Source of the DNA: Leptodontidium sp. MPI-SDFR-AT-0119
Taxonomy: Eukaryota > Ascomycota > Leotiomycetes > Helotiales > Leptodontidiaceae
Assembly (NCBI GenBank): GCA_020726505.1
Contig: JAHLEZ010000024.1
Coordinates: forward strand, 1 to 64,000
Length of the DNA stretch: 64,000 nt
Direction of reading: 5' to 3'
Position numbers and translations under genes: made by a program. The notes beneath the pieces are model-generated. The model did not search any database, was not told the origin of the DNA, and saw only the letters and a program-made list of their open reading frames with translations. Shown piece by piece: positions 46,224-58,010 of the stretch. Numbering within the stretch: the stretch's first letter is position 1; each line of letters starts with the position of its first letter.

Positions 46224-46385
46224 TGTTGGAAATCATGTGATCCAAGAATCACGTGGATGCCGAAGGCTCTAGAAGCCTTGATTTGTCAACACATGGAAAG
46301 CTCTCGAAGCTTTCCCTCATGTATATAAACCTACTCTCACTCTGCCTTTAGAAGAGTGAGGCATGTAAATAGTCAAAATGTGACA
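46224..46385 (+). repeat. 3' LTR of the TRIM-like element
   Basis: 162 bp, identical to 45446-45607, preceded by the purine tract AAGGGGGCG. Confidence 0.9.
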
Positions 46386-46399
46386 AAATGCGTATATTA

Positions 46400-47281
46400 T
46401 AAGAATACTAGCCATATGCGAGCCTAATAACCGATGCGAGCCTTTGATACAAAGCTAGTAACTTGATACAAAGCTAATAACCGATGCGAGCCTCTGATAC
46501 AAAGCTAGTAACTTGATACAAACCTAATAACCGATGCGAGCCTCTGATACAAAGCTAGTAACTTGATACGAAGCTAATAACTGATGCGAGCCTTTAATAC
46601 AAAGCTAGTAACTTAATACAAAGCTAATAACCGATGCGAGAGCTTGGTACTCGGTACTCAAAGTAGTTATATAGACCTAGAAATGCCCCCTCAATAGAAT
46701 CATCATTCACACCATCATTCTCTATTTTACAGGTTATGAGCCCCGATAGCACCTCCTCTTATTCTACCTAAATTCAACAGATCAAGAGCTTGCTCTTTAC
46801 TTAAATCATTCTCATACACTTCGTTACAACCTCATTTTGTTTGTATTTGAGTTTTATCGACTGGCTCGACAAGAACTCTTCTCTTACATACCATACCTCA
46901 TACCTCATACCTACGGCTCTATACCTCCATACCTCCATACCTCATAACCTGTAAAATAGAGAATGATAGTGTGAATGATGATTCTATTGAGGGGGCATTT
47001 CTAGGTCTATATAACTACTTTGAGTACCGAGTACCAAGCTCTCGCATCGGTTATTAGCTTTGTATTAAGTTACTAGCTTTGTATCAAAGGCTCGCATCAG
47101 TTATTAACTTCGTATCAAGTTACTAGCTTTATATCAGAGGCTCGCATCGGTTATTAGGTTTGTATCAAGTTACTAGCTTTGTATCAGAGGCTCGCATCGG
47201 TTATTAGCTTTATATCAAGTTACTAGCTTTATATCAAAGGCTCGCATCGGTTATTAGGCTCGCATATGGCTAGTATTCTTA
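46400..47281. mobile_element. Foldback element with 340-bp inverted repeats
   Basis: Left arm about 46400-46737 and right arm about 46947-47281 are inverted copies (TAAGAATACTAGCCATATGC ... and its complement). Each arm carries about four tandem 50-bp units with GATACAAAGCTAGTAACTTG. The centre (about 46738-46946) is unique and has repeated ATACCTC words. Flanks CGTATATTA (46391-46399) and TATATATTA (47282-47290) fit a 9-bp target duplication if two RIP changes are allowed; 9 bp is typical of Mutator-like elements. No protein is encoded. Confidence 0.8.
46443..46640 (+). repeat. Tandem 50-bp repeats in the left arm of the foldback element
   Basis: Units contain GATGCGAGCCTYTGATACAA and CTAGTAACTTGATACAAAGC; small substitutions between units. 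The right arm (about 47041-47250) has the inverted set. Confidence 0.8.
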
Positions 47282-47290
47282 TATATATTA

Positions 47291-48189
47291 CGTAGAAAAG
47301 AAGTCCCGGTATAACTTAGTAAGTATTCCTATTTCTTTTCCTTATTTTAAATCGTATTTAAATCCTCGCCGAAAGTACTTTAAGTATATAGTTACTAATA
47401 TATAATAAATTCCGTAGTTTATCGCCGAAAAATACCTTCGTTTAATTATTACCCTTGAGGCAAAAGATAAAAAAGCTATTATTACTATCGTTAAATTAAT
47501 TAATTTAGTATTATTAGTCGCTATTACTAGCGCACTAAAGACTACTAGGGAGTTGTCGCTGGCGTTATTAGAAAAAACACGCGCTATCCGCCGGGAAATC
47601 GCTGGCTTAACTAGCTTATAAGTAATAAGTTAACCTCTTTATCCCTTTTTAATACTAAGGCTCTTAAGTATTAACGCTTTACTATAAGAGACAATACTAG
47701 TTTTAAACCGGCTCCTCACTATTGTCTCCTCTGCCGCTACTAAGCGTAATAAGGAGGACGGCGGTAAAGACGACACTTCTACTAAGCGTCTCCGCTAAAG
47801 TCGCCGCTATAACGTAAAGGAGAAAGACAAGGAACCTCTTCTAAATATTTATAAGTAAAGGATTCGGCCTTATTTCAAATTAGCTTCGTAGTAAGTTCTT
47901 TATAGCGGCACTTTCTTTATACTACTATATAAGAGTAGCCCCCTATAATAAAACTAATAGTTTGTTCTTATTAGAGTATTATCGCAAGGCCGCCCGTTAA
48001 TACTTTAAATTAAAAGGTGTTTAAAACTAAATCGAGTGTGTTTTTGACTTCGTAAATTAATTAAATATAAAAATAATCGCAAGTAATAAATTAATAAATG
48101 AGAGTTATAAGGAAATATATAAAAAAATTAGCGAGTGTAAGAAACCCCTCCGTTACTAGTCCGAATCGACTCCGGTTAACCGTTAAACT
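47291..48189. other. Copia element 1, 3' internal region with antisense coding-like sequence
   Basis: On the plus strand (antisense to copia pol) readable pieces occur: KDKKAIITIVKLINLVLL and RAIRREIAGLTSL (about 47460-47620) and KRNKEDGGKDDTSTKRLR (about 47735-47800). No family is recognised. The pol frame on the other strand ends near 48190. Confidence 0.35.
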
Positions 48190-51100
48190 TAACCCTCCAT
48201 TTTAATAATAAGAATATTAGTATTAATAAAATCCCGAAGAGCCTTATTTAAAGTACTCTTTATTATGGCGTCAGCAGGATTATTAGCGCCATTAATTTAT
48301 TGAACCTCTATTAGCTCTTTGCGCTCGTATAATTAACGAATAGCTATAATATTAATTATTAGGCGCTTCTCTTTAGTCGTATTAAGCTTAATAATACACT
48401 TATAAAGGGACAAAGAATCCGTGCAAATAATAATAAGAAGACGTAAAATGCCAAGCTTATTAATTACTATATTAATAGTAATAGCAAGGAAGATTAATAT
48501 ATTAATACTAACTATTATAATATATAGCTCTAATACGAGCATTACACGAGTTACTCTCTTATATTTTATTAAGTTAGTATACATAATATTACCGGTTAAG
48601 GTGAATTGCGCATCCCTTACTGTTTCGGCACTAATTACTAATACGAAACTTATTTATAAACTCAAGTCTTTATTATTAGTAAAAGAATCGTTTATAAAAA
48701 CGTAAACCTTTATAGATTATAAGTTAACTAATACGTATTAAAGTCCCCTTTTTAAGTTGTTTATTTACTATTTAAGGCGTAAGTTTAAGGCCTTAACGTC
48801 GTCTTCCGTCGGATCTTAATATTACGCTACGACTAAGAGATTAAATGTTACTTCCGGCTAATAAATAATAATAAAGTAGGCCGCACGAGCTCGTTACTCT
48901 CTATAGGCCTTTTTATAGTCCTCTTTTCCTGCGTCGACTAGCTTTAGCCTTACTCCTTAACCCTTTTATAATATATAAAGGCTATCCCCGTTTATAAAAA
49001 TAATATACTTATTAAACGTAATAGTTTTAATAGAAAGTAATACCTGTATCGGCTTCGTTAAAAAACCGGCCTTAATTATTTCATCCTATTTTCTTACCAA
49101 GAAGTCCTCATTTCCTAGAATTAACGTATCGTCTATTTACATTCCTACGATTTTAAAGTTATAACTTTCCTTAGTACTAATTAGTAAGCATAAGTCGTAT
49201 ATTAATATCTTTATTTATAAGTTCTTTATATAATATTTATAATATATATTAAACTAATAATTTCCGGACTTAAGTATATCGTATAACGGTAGCACTACTA
49301 TAAATATTATACTAAGAAAAAAGTCTTCTGCGATTTCTTTTAATAGCTATATAAATATATCTCGAAGAAGCCTTGTCTCTACTTAGACGTAGGCTTAAGT
49401 AATGTCCCTGATAGCCAAATGGGATTCGGACTAGTTTCGGAGGCGATTTAAGTACTTGACAGTAGCGGCCAAAAATATAAGTAACCGCTGACTAGATTAT
49501 TAAATTATTAGAGACTAAGTTAAAATCTCTCTTTTACCTTTGTCGTTAAAGTATTAAATTACTAGTCTTATCTTTTTATATAAAGCTAACGTCTCTTTGC
49601 CTTTAACCTCGTTTATTATTCTTAACTTAAAGATACGGTGGCCTCTTACCTTAAAGTCGTTTTTATAAATAAGTATAAAAACACCCCTTTTAATAAGTGC
49701 TTTATATTCCGTCCTTTAAGATTATTAGAATAGTAGTCTAAGTACTATAATCTTCCCTTCCACGTAAAGTTTAATAAATAGCTTTTAGTCCCTTATCTCC
49801 TTCTTAATTAAAAACACTTTAATATTATAATTATTATTAATAATTAGTAAATCTAAAAAGTGTTTTATAAATAGAATTTAAATAGCGATTCGGGGTAAAT
49901 TCGGTACTATTTCAGTGGCGTTTTTAATCAAGGATCCTAAATATTACTTATAAATATCCTTTAGTAAGTTTTCTTTTTATTATTTAATACTAAAGGTATT
50001 TGTTTTAAAGGGACAAACTATAGTCAATTAAAACGTACGTATTCTCTTATTTCTTATATTAATCCTACATAATTCTCCCTTAATACCTAAGAAATCGTAA
50101 GGTCTTGTCTATTTTTTACCCTCTTAATACACTAGAACTTAATTATTAAGGTAAAAACCGTGAATATAAGTAGTTCTGGGGCCGTTTCACATAACTAACG
50201 TATCGTTAACTTTACGTATAGTATAGATTTTTTATACCTTTTTTATAACTTTCTTAATTATAGCCGCACGTTACTCGACTAATAGATTTAGGGGGTTTAA
50301 CTCTATTATTCTAAGATATACGCCAAAAACAAGTAATATAAGGATAAGCCCGTTAAGTCTAGTTATATTATTTATTACTTTTACTGCCATTTGTAGTCAG
50401 TCTTCGTTACTTAACTTAGGGTATTCTTTTGTAACGATTTTATAAGCACGGCGTAATAGGCGGTAGTATTACTTAACTTTATTAATTAAATAATATGCCT
50501 TAATAAGTATTAGCTTAAGAGTATTACTTATAAATCTAAGTACACTTTAAAACTTCTTAGAATTGAAATTAGTGCCATAGTCGTACACGACGAAATCCGG
50601 AGGTTTAAGGTATATATTAATCTATACTAACTTAAATACGTTAAAGGTGGCCTAAGCTATAGCCGAACCGGGGGCCTTTTAAAGTAGTTTCGCCGCACTA
50701 AAACCCATTGCCTTATCTACTATATAAAAGGTATATTATTCTCTAAATATTACGATATTAACGTAAATTATATAATTAAAGTCGACGTCGTTTTATAACT
50801 TAAAGCAGAACTTATATAAAGTATTTATATATTTCTAGTAATACTTATATATTTCTTTAACCCTCAATATGACTTCCGAGTCATGCTTATGGCCAGCTTA
50901 ATCTAATAGGTACTAAAGACGTCTTACTAAAGGGTATCCGAAACGCCTATAAAGCCGACATATTTCTAGTTTAGTCAAGTGGCATATATTTATCGTTTTA
51001 GTTAAAGTGTCCAGTAATTAACGATGTTAATCTAAAAGTAGCTATAAATGCCTATGCTTCCGTATAATTAAGTGCTTTTTATCGCCTTAAATTAAGACAT

Positions 51101-53700
51101 TACACAGGTTATTATACTACGCATTTAGCGTATCTAGCTATTATAAACAAACCAGAAATAAGATATTTACGTCCACGATTTAAAAGTCTATTTCTCTAGC
51201 TAGAGTATTAACTATAGTAACCCTTAAGAACGGTCGCGAACTGGCACTAAATATAATCCGGCTCTAGCCCGCCTGGCTAATATTAAACTTAATATCTTAA
51301 ATTCGTTATAATGCTCGTAATTAATTAATTCCTCCTGTGTTTTTATTAAATGCTCTTATATTAATTAATAAACTTTAAAAGAATCTGTCTATTTATTACG
51401 TTATATAGGCCTCGCTTAAAGCAAGTCTTTTGATTTTACTTTTTAGGATGTAAGTAGCTTTCCTCTTTTTAAGTTGCCTTATAACTTCTCGTATATTATA
51501 TTATACCTTACTTACTATAAATACAGTCGTGAAGTTTACAATATTATCGTTATTATCGTCGTCGGAACTCTTTAAAGAGTCGTTAATATCTATTAAAGTA
51601 TTTAAATTCGTATCTTAATAATTTCTTAAATAATATCCGGATATAGTCTAGTTCTAGTCTAAATTAGGGTTAATTCCCTTAATATAAGTTAAGTAGCTTT
51701 TAAAGGTCTTATCCGTGGCTTTTACTCTTTCGGCCTTACGCGCCGCGAAGTATTGTGCCTTAGACGTTACTTACTCTTCGTTTAAGTAGCGACTATTATA
51801 GTAATTTATCTTCTTATAAATAATATAGCTTATATAACCTAATATAAGCTAGAATTTGTCTTCGCATTTATTTCCACTTAAAAATTTCATTTTATAATTA
51901 AAGTAATAAGCTACCTTATTTACGACATAAGATCAGTGGCGATTCGTATATAATCCGGAGTACTTGCCTACCCTTAATCCCGAGTTATAAGTTACTTTAA
52001 CGCCGACGGCGGAGTGAAGACTATTTATTAATATAAGGAAAGTAAAGGGTACTTAAAACAAAGCCATTTTAAAGAGGGAGTTCCTTAATACTCCTTATAT
52101 AAGCTTATCGCGGAGCGTCTTATTGTTCCGTATATTATCGTCTTTTAGGCCAAGTTAAATACTTTGTAATTCCTTAGTAAAGTTCTCTAATTAAGTTAAC
52201 ACTAGTTTTCCTATCTAATAAGGCTTCTCCTAAAATAACGAGAAAGTCAGACTAAACCACCGGCTAAGGAACTTATTAGCTCTCTCCTTTATCTTAAAAT
52301 ATTCGCGAGTCGTCCTAATAAGCTTATTAAATAAGTACCCCTTATTCTAAAGATACTAATAATAGTACGAACTAGCCCTATCTCGTAGTATTAACGGAAA
52401 GGCTCGATTCTAAACTTTAGTCTTAACTAATACTCTTTAACATAAGTCGGCGAAGATGTGAAGCTTCTTATTTAAGTAGTCCTTGTCTCCGCTATATTAA
52501 AGCTCCTTAGTATATATCTTAGTAAGGTTTACTAACGATTTTGCCTAGTCTAAGGTCAATAGATCTATAATATACTATAACGGCCGAATCGGCTTTATAT
52601 ATAATCTAGTAGTCTTAGGAACTTTAAATAGTAATAATAACCTGTCTCGTGAGTATATTATTAGCGTTAATATAAGATTTAGTAACGCGTAGTTATTTAA
52701 TTTCCACGAGTAAAGATTACTTAAGGGTTCCCTCTTAAGAGTAAATAAAAACTCCTTCTTTAGGACTATAAGTGGGGGAGTTATATTATATAAATCCTCG
52801 ACCTCATCTCCTTTAATAAAAGAGATCTTAAGTAATCTTAATAACTAAATCGTTTTTATAAGCTTTACTCTTAACCCTTTTAAAAGAGTATCTTTTTTCA
52901 CAGAATAAATAACTACCTCTAGTTAGTGTTATAAAGATATCGGGGATTGATTTTATTAAAGTGTTATTAGAAATAATAATAATAGGCAAGAGATTAATTC
53001 CCGGATGTGATTCAGTACTAATTCAAGGTAATTCCGAATTTATATTTCTACTTAGTCTCCTAGCCACACATTCTCTTTAGCTTATACTACTTTTATTAAA
53101 GTGTGTGCCGTCCTCGTCCCCTTTCCTCGTTATATAAATATACTAAAGGCTCGTAAGTCGTCTCTAAGGTATATACGTTTTATAACCTTAATTAATTTAA
53201 ACTCGTTTGCCGTCTAATCCTTAAAATACTCTTAAAAGTCTTAGAAAAGGAATTCTCCCTTAAGATAACTATTATAATAAGCCTCCTGAAACCTTCGCGA
53301 GTATACTATTAGGTCTCCTATAAAAATTAGACTAAGATCTAGTGTTACCGTATTATTAAATATTTCCGGAGTTAACTCTAGCTCCGCTGAAGTATCCGCC
53401 ATTATGTCGGATTCGATTCGTAAGTGATCTAGTAAGTTCCCAAATAAGTTTCTTAAAGGTCTAAAGTTTTAGATTTAAGGATATTAAATTAATAGTCTTC
53501 GTAAAGTAACTATTGTATTATAATAACTCTTCTCCGACGTGTAGTCGTCCTAATCGAGTCTTAAGAGAGAAGTTGCCTTCCCTCCACGATTTAGAAAAGG
53601 TAAACTGCCTTTTAAGGAAAATACAATAAAGTACTCCTTAAGTTAAAGCCTAAAATCCGCTTTATAGCCTAAGACCTTTTCTATTTATAATAAGGTTAAT
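48190..53700 (-). pseudogene. Copia element 1 Gag-Pol, RIP-destroyed
   Basis: Ty1/copia polyprotein read leftwards with very many stops. Recognisable: RNase H end (NGANNPAD near 48280), TDSLSLYKCIIKLNTTKEKR (about 48350-48410), a piece fitting the RNase H start (ARAAYFIII ... DPTEDDVKALNLRLK, about 48780-48900) and RT catalytic IDDTLILG near 49120 (YVDD with Y lost to a stop). This is the copia order with RNase H last; gag and integrase parts to the right (about 50000-53700) are too damaged to delimit. The longest intact frame is 83 codons (48333-48584). Confidence 0.75.
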
Positions 53701-53723
53701 AATATAAGCTTGCCACTAATTAA

Positions 53724-53979
53724 TATTAATATAGTACCAGTTTATATACTACGCCACATATATAAATATATTCTAATACGAGTATAGCGATAAAGTAATA
53801 AATATATAGTTCAAAATCTATGTGTATTTTAAGAGAGTGTGAGGAGAGCTAGACTATATATTAAGAAACCCCACTGAATCTCCACCGAAACCAGTCCGGC
53901 TAAGCTCTGACCCCTGGCTTTAACCCGCACCCCCTTTTCCGGACCGAAGTATACTTATGCAGGGACCTGTGGACTAACA
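53724..53979 (-). repeat. 5' LTR of copia element 1
   Basis: 256 bp, aligned with 44616-44871; ends GGACTAACA on the plus strand, followed by the duplicated TGTA. Confidence 0.85.
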
Positions 53980-56120
53980 TGTATATTTTCCGGACGATAT
54001 TTTACTTAACGACTTAGCCGTAAAACGAGATACGACCCGTTTTACGTTTATAGCTTATTTTAAATATAATACGGACTACTCGGAAGAGGGCCCCTGGCTT
54101 TACTCTGAGTTTCCGGCCTATTGCGTATGGAATTTAAGGCTCTACGAATAGACTCCCCGCAAGAGAGGCGAGAATCGGATTAGTAGGATATACTATTGCA
54201 GCCCCGTTTCGAGTAAACGTTTCTACTTACGGCTGCTTCTTACGATCGTCCGTGGCGTAAAGTCGTTTAAGGACTTATATAATTACGAAAGTGTTACGTA
54301 TTAGACGTATAAAGCCGCCTATATTACACGCGGGCTAGCTAAAGATGACTAAGAGTAATATAACTGTTTTAACGAGGTAATACTTTTTACCTCTGGCTGT
54401 AGTTTACGGACACTTTTCTTGACTAAGATCCGCTAACGAGCGATTACGGACTCGCAAGTTATTTAGGAGAGATATTAAGTACACTTTTATAACGACTTAG
54501 CTCACTAATTAAGCTTGAAATTAAGGTGGCCCTTACTACTTCTTCACCCTTATTACGATTACGGCTTATTTCTCCTTAACTAAGGCCTTACAGACTTATA
54601 ACAAACTCTTACGGAGTATAGTTTGCCGGCGAACGTGTAAGATTAGTCCCGTAAATATACTAAGTAGACTACGAGGATTGTGTAAGACGATTTTACTACA
54701 CGCGTTACAGAAATAATAAGTTAATTAAATACAGATTAACGAGCGGCGTTTACGGAGATCACGAATGCGATTATTACGGACCCGTAAACCGCTCACTTTT
54801 ATACTTAAGGTCAAGGGGGCTTTGGAAAGACGTTCCTTTATAAGACTCTCTATTACTATTACTGAAGTCAAGGGAAAACGGTCCTTTGTGTTACTTCTAC
54901 AGGTATTGCGGCCTTATTACTGCCTAACGGACGTACGTCTCACTTTTAATTTAAGATCTTAATTAATTTATATAAGTAGTCCGTAAGTAATATTACTAAA
55001 TAGAGTTTATTAGCCTAATTACTTCGGAGCGCAGATTTGATTATTTAGGACGAGGTATTAATATAACACAAGTATTACTTTAAGGTTATTCACTGCTTAT
55101 TGGTTGATTTACGGGGTTCTACAGACGACGTATTATTTGGCGGGGTACCTGTAATCTTAAGAGGCGACTTTATATAAATCTTATTAGTTATTCCGAATAG
55201 TACTCGAGCTAATATTATTAGCGCCTGTCTTTAGAAGTCGTTTATTTGGCCGCGATTAAAGAAAATTACTTTACGGATTAATATGTGGGTCCGCGAAGGA
55301 GTTTACGGTCCGGAATTCGTGGATTAAGTTAGTAATATGCCTTACGACCTTACGTAAGAGTAGTCGGTTACGATTCCTGAATATATACACTAACCCGTAA
55401 GTGTTTCGGGCCTAATTAACCACGTCTACCCGTAAGACCTCTTATTACGGGCCGCAAGAGACCCTAATACATTTAGCGGACGGTGTATACTCTTAACTTT
55501 AAATACGACTATTATAAAGCTTAACGGAATAATAATTAGTCGTCTCTAAAGTCAAATATAGACGTATAAATTTATAGATACACACGTTACAGACGTAAAC
55601 GTAACAAAAAACGACTTACACTAATTCCCTACGGAGGTTTACGGAATATTAATATGCCTTCGTTACCTCCGTTATAATTACACCTTAAAATCGGTACGCT
55701 TATTCTTCTTTTACAGAACCTTAATTAGCTAGAGGGCCTATATAACGGGACCCGCTTAATCGTAACAGGTTTACGGAGGTATTATATTAAAGCCCGATTA
55801 TTAAGAGGCGACTTTAACAAAGAGTTACAGGTACTACTACGTATTAAGTTGACCGCAACGGACAAGAGCTTAAGTATTAAACTTGACCGTAAACAGTTTC
55901 TGGTCCGTTTATATTTTATAATGACGATTAATAAGGCGCAAGGTTAATCGTTTTATACTATAAGATTAGATTTACGGACGCCTGTATTTACTTATAATTA
56001 GTTATATATTAGTATATCACGGATATCTTGTATAAAAGGACTAAGTGTTTTATTACTTGTAGAAAACAAAGGCCGTACACTTAATATTATATTTTTAGAA
56101 GTATTAATAAATATTCGTTG
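53980..56120 (+). mobile_element. Helitron 2, right part (PIF1-like helicase), RIP-saturated
   Basis: Resumes with YFPDDILLND and continues through RIYYCSPVSSKRFYLRLLL (about 54180-54240), Walker A GQGGFGKTFLYKTL (about 54810-54855, better preserved than in Helitron 1), Walker B DLII-x-DEV (about 55030), FVD-x-VSNMPYDL (about 55317) and motif VI MTINKAQG (about 55920-55945). Numerous in-frame stops. The site FVD-x-VS corresponds to the codon where the gypsy element entered Helitron 1. Confidence 0.82.
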
Positions 56121-57420
56121 ACTTTATATTATTTACGGTTACTTTATAAGTTACGTTATTATCCGAAAATCACAAAGTAAGTCCGAAAGTTGTAATAATA
56201 AACCGGTTTCTATTTTAAAGTAAAAATACACCCCCGTAGGGGACCCTTAATAGGATTTACAACTTAGGACTTCCTACTTGAGGGGTCTCCGGAACGGAAT
56301 AATCCGTCCCCTCTTCTTCCTCTAGTACCTCCGCCTCCTCTTTATAAAGAGCCGTTAGCTCTCTATAAAACTTAGCGAAACGGCGTGCCCTCTAAGAGAG
56401 AGTGCGACGGTGGGCGGCAGGGGCTATTTGCGGGTCAGTTACGGTCCGAAAGTGATTAAGAAGTTCAAGAATTAATCACTTACTACTACGACGACGCTTT
56501 ACTAGAGGAGCGACCTCCGAATCATTACGACGACAGGAGCGACCCGCCGAAGTAGAAAGACTAGCGGCAGTAGCGGTAGAGGCGGCGGCGGCGGCGGGGG
56601 CAAGACTAGCAACCCGGCCTACGGATCCGGAAATGTTAGTTACGGTCCGAAACAAGCTAGAAAAGGTAATATAACTTACGAAGGGAGCAGCGAGCACCTT
56701 CACTGCTATAGTAGCAGTTAGCATACGAGCCACCGAGGCAGCCCGCGGCGGCAACACACAAAACCTATAGACTTATATTATATTAGTAGTACTCACAACT
56801 TAGAGTCACAACTTACCTAGCTACAGTCTGTTAGTATCTTAATAAGTCCGAAACTAAGCGTAAAAACATAATAATAAGTTAGTAAATAGACGAGGATTAA
56901 AGTACTTACTCATCTAAGTAAGTTGCGCCTCTAAGTTAAAGGAGCGACTACTAGTAAAGGTGCGGCTAGGGCGCAAGACGGCGACACGGACGGCTGGCCT
57001 ACTGTGTAGGCGGAGGGTGGCGCGGGTTAGGTTAGCGGGGAGGGGGGGGACTTACGGACGTCTATTAGCCACTTTACAGACCATAGATCGACCGAAAACT
57101 TACTAAAGAATGCCTATAACAGGCGGGGCAGTAAGAGTAAAAGTAAGAGCCGGAGCAGGGGCCAGGGAGGCGGCGTAGGTTTAGGCTGCTAGAGTAGCTG
57201 AAGAGCTAGTAGCGTAGGCCAAGGAGCTTTAAGTAAACATCTTACGATCCGTTAATATCTCTTATAAATCGAAAATTCGCTTGCGGGGGCCGTAACTTAC
57301 TTGATAGTGATATTACTTACAGAAGGAAAAATCTACGAAGATAGGCCAAAGTCATAATTATATACTTTCGCTTATTAGATATCAGATTAAGCTATACGAT
57401 TAATATTACTTTTACTATTC
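56121..57420 (-). other. Block with minus-strand gene-like sequence after Helitron 2
   Basis: GC-richer than the Helitron. A minus-strand frame at 56476-56757 (starts MLPPRAASVARMLTA, ends LVKRRRSSK) has an Ala/Ser-rich run from a GGC repeat at about 56581-56598, and ends in a basic patch. Further minus-strand pieces (ASLAPAPALTFTLTAPP, about 57120-57180) look like the same low-complexity protein, separated by stops or introns. It could be an accessory gene of the Helitron or a captured gene. No family recognised. Confidence 0.35.
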
Positions 57421-58010
57421 TCTATCACTTTACGGGCGTTGTTTGCTTAATATTGTTATTATTTACTATTCTGACGGACCGTAGCGAGCCACTAATTCAC
57501 CCTTGACCGTGGCGAAGCGAGGTCCCGTGACCCCGGAGCCTGCGGAGGGCCGTCGCGGACAAGACCTCGTGTCTTTAATTGGGCGATCTGTGGGCCCCTT
57601 TCCGGCGAATTGTTGGCCCGAATTGTTTCCTGCGCGTCTTGGCGGGTGCCCCACCAAAACAAAGAATGTAAACAAACCCATCAGGCTTGCCATTTGTTGT
57701 TGTCGCCGATAGTGCTACAGGCGATAATGCAAGTCCTAATAAGGCGTTGTTCTGATAGGCCCCGCGTTGCTTTCTGAAGTCTCTTCTGTCCCATGGGCTG
57801 CTGTAAGCCACTTTTAGCGTGGTGGGGTTGCAGGGTGTGTTGGCCCCCTGCAACGGGCATATTTACAGCAAATAGAGGCCTCTTTCCGACGAGAAAAAGG
57901 TCTCAATATAGCTGCAAAGAGTGTAATATTCCTCCGTGCAAGGAGGGGGGATTGTTTTGATAGATACCATGGCAGTAAATAGATCCGGAGCCCATATAGC
58001 TGTATCTTCA
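57421..58010. other. GC-richer island without a clear gene
   Basis: Composition is close to that of the host genes, in sharp contrast to both sides. Open frames exist on both strands (minus 57575-57853, plus 57503-57712) but overlap and lack motifs. It could be a short element that escaped RIP, or the 3' end of Helitron 2. Confidence 0.35.

Larger units (their letters stand above)
45446..46385 (+). mobile_element. TRIM-like mini LTR retrotransposon, 940 bp, not RIPed
   Basis: Two identical 162-bp direct repeats (45446-45607 and 46224-46385), starting TGTTGGAAATC and ending ATGTGACA, with a 5-bp duplication AAATG (45441-45445, 46386-46390). Inside, TGGTAGCAATTCGAG at 45608 fits a primer-binding site, and AAGGGGGCG just before the second repeat fits a polypurine tract. 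There is no coding capacity. This is the definition of a terminal-repeat retrotransposon in miniature. Identical LTRs and normal GC show a recent insertion into the AT-rich copia. Confidence 0.9.
44616..53979 (-). mobile_element. Copia element 1, 9364 bp with nested insertions, RIP-saturated
   Basis: Bounded by 256-bp LTRs (44616-44871, 53724-53979) and a 4-bp duplication TGTA (44612-44615, 53980-53983). Removing the element and one TGTA rejoins the Helitron 2 frame. Coding is on the minus strand. LTR differences are nearly all C/T and G/A changes, as RIP makes. Two later elements (45446-46385 and 46400-47281) sit in its 3' part. Confidence 0.88.
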
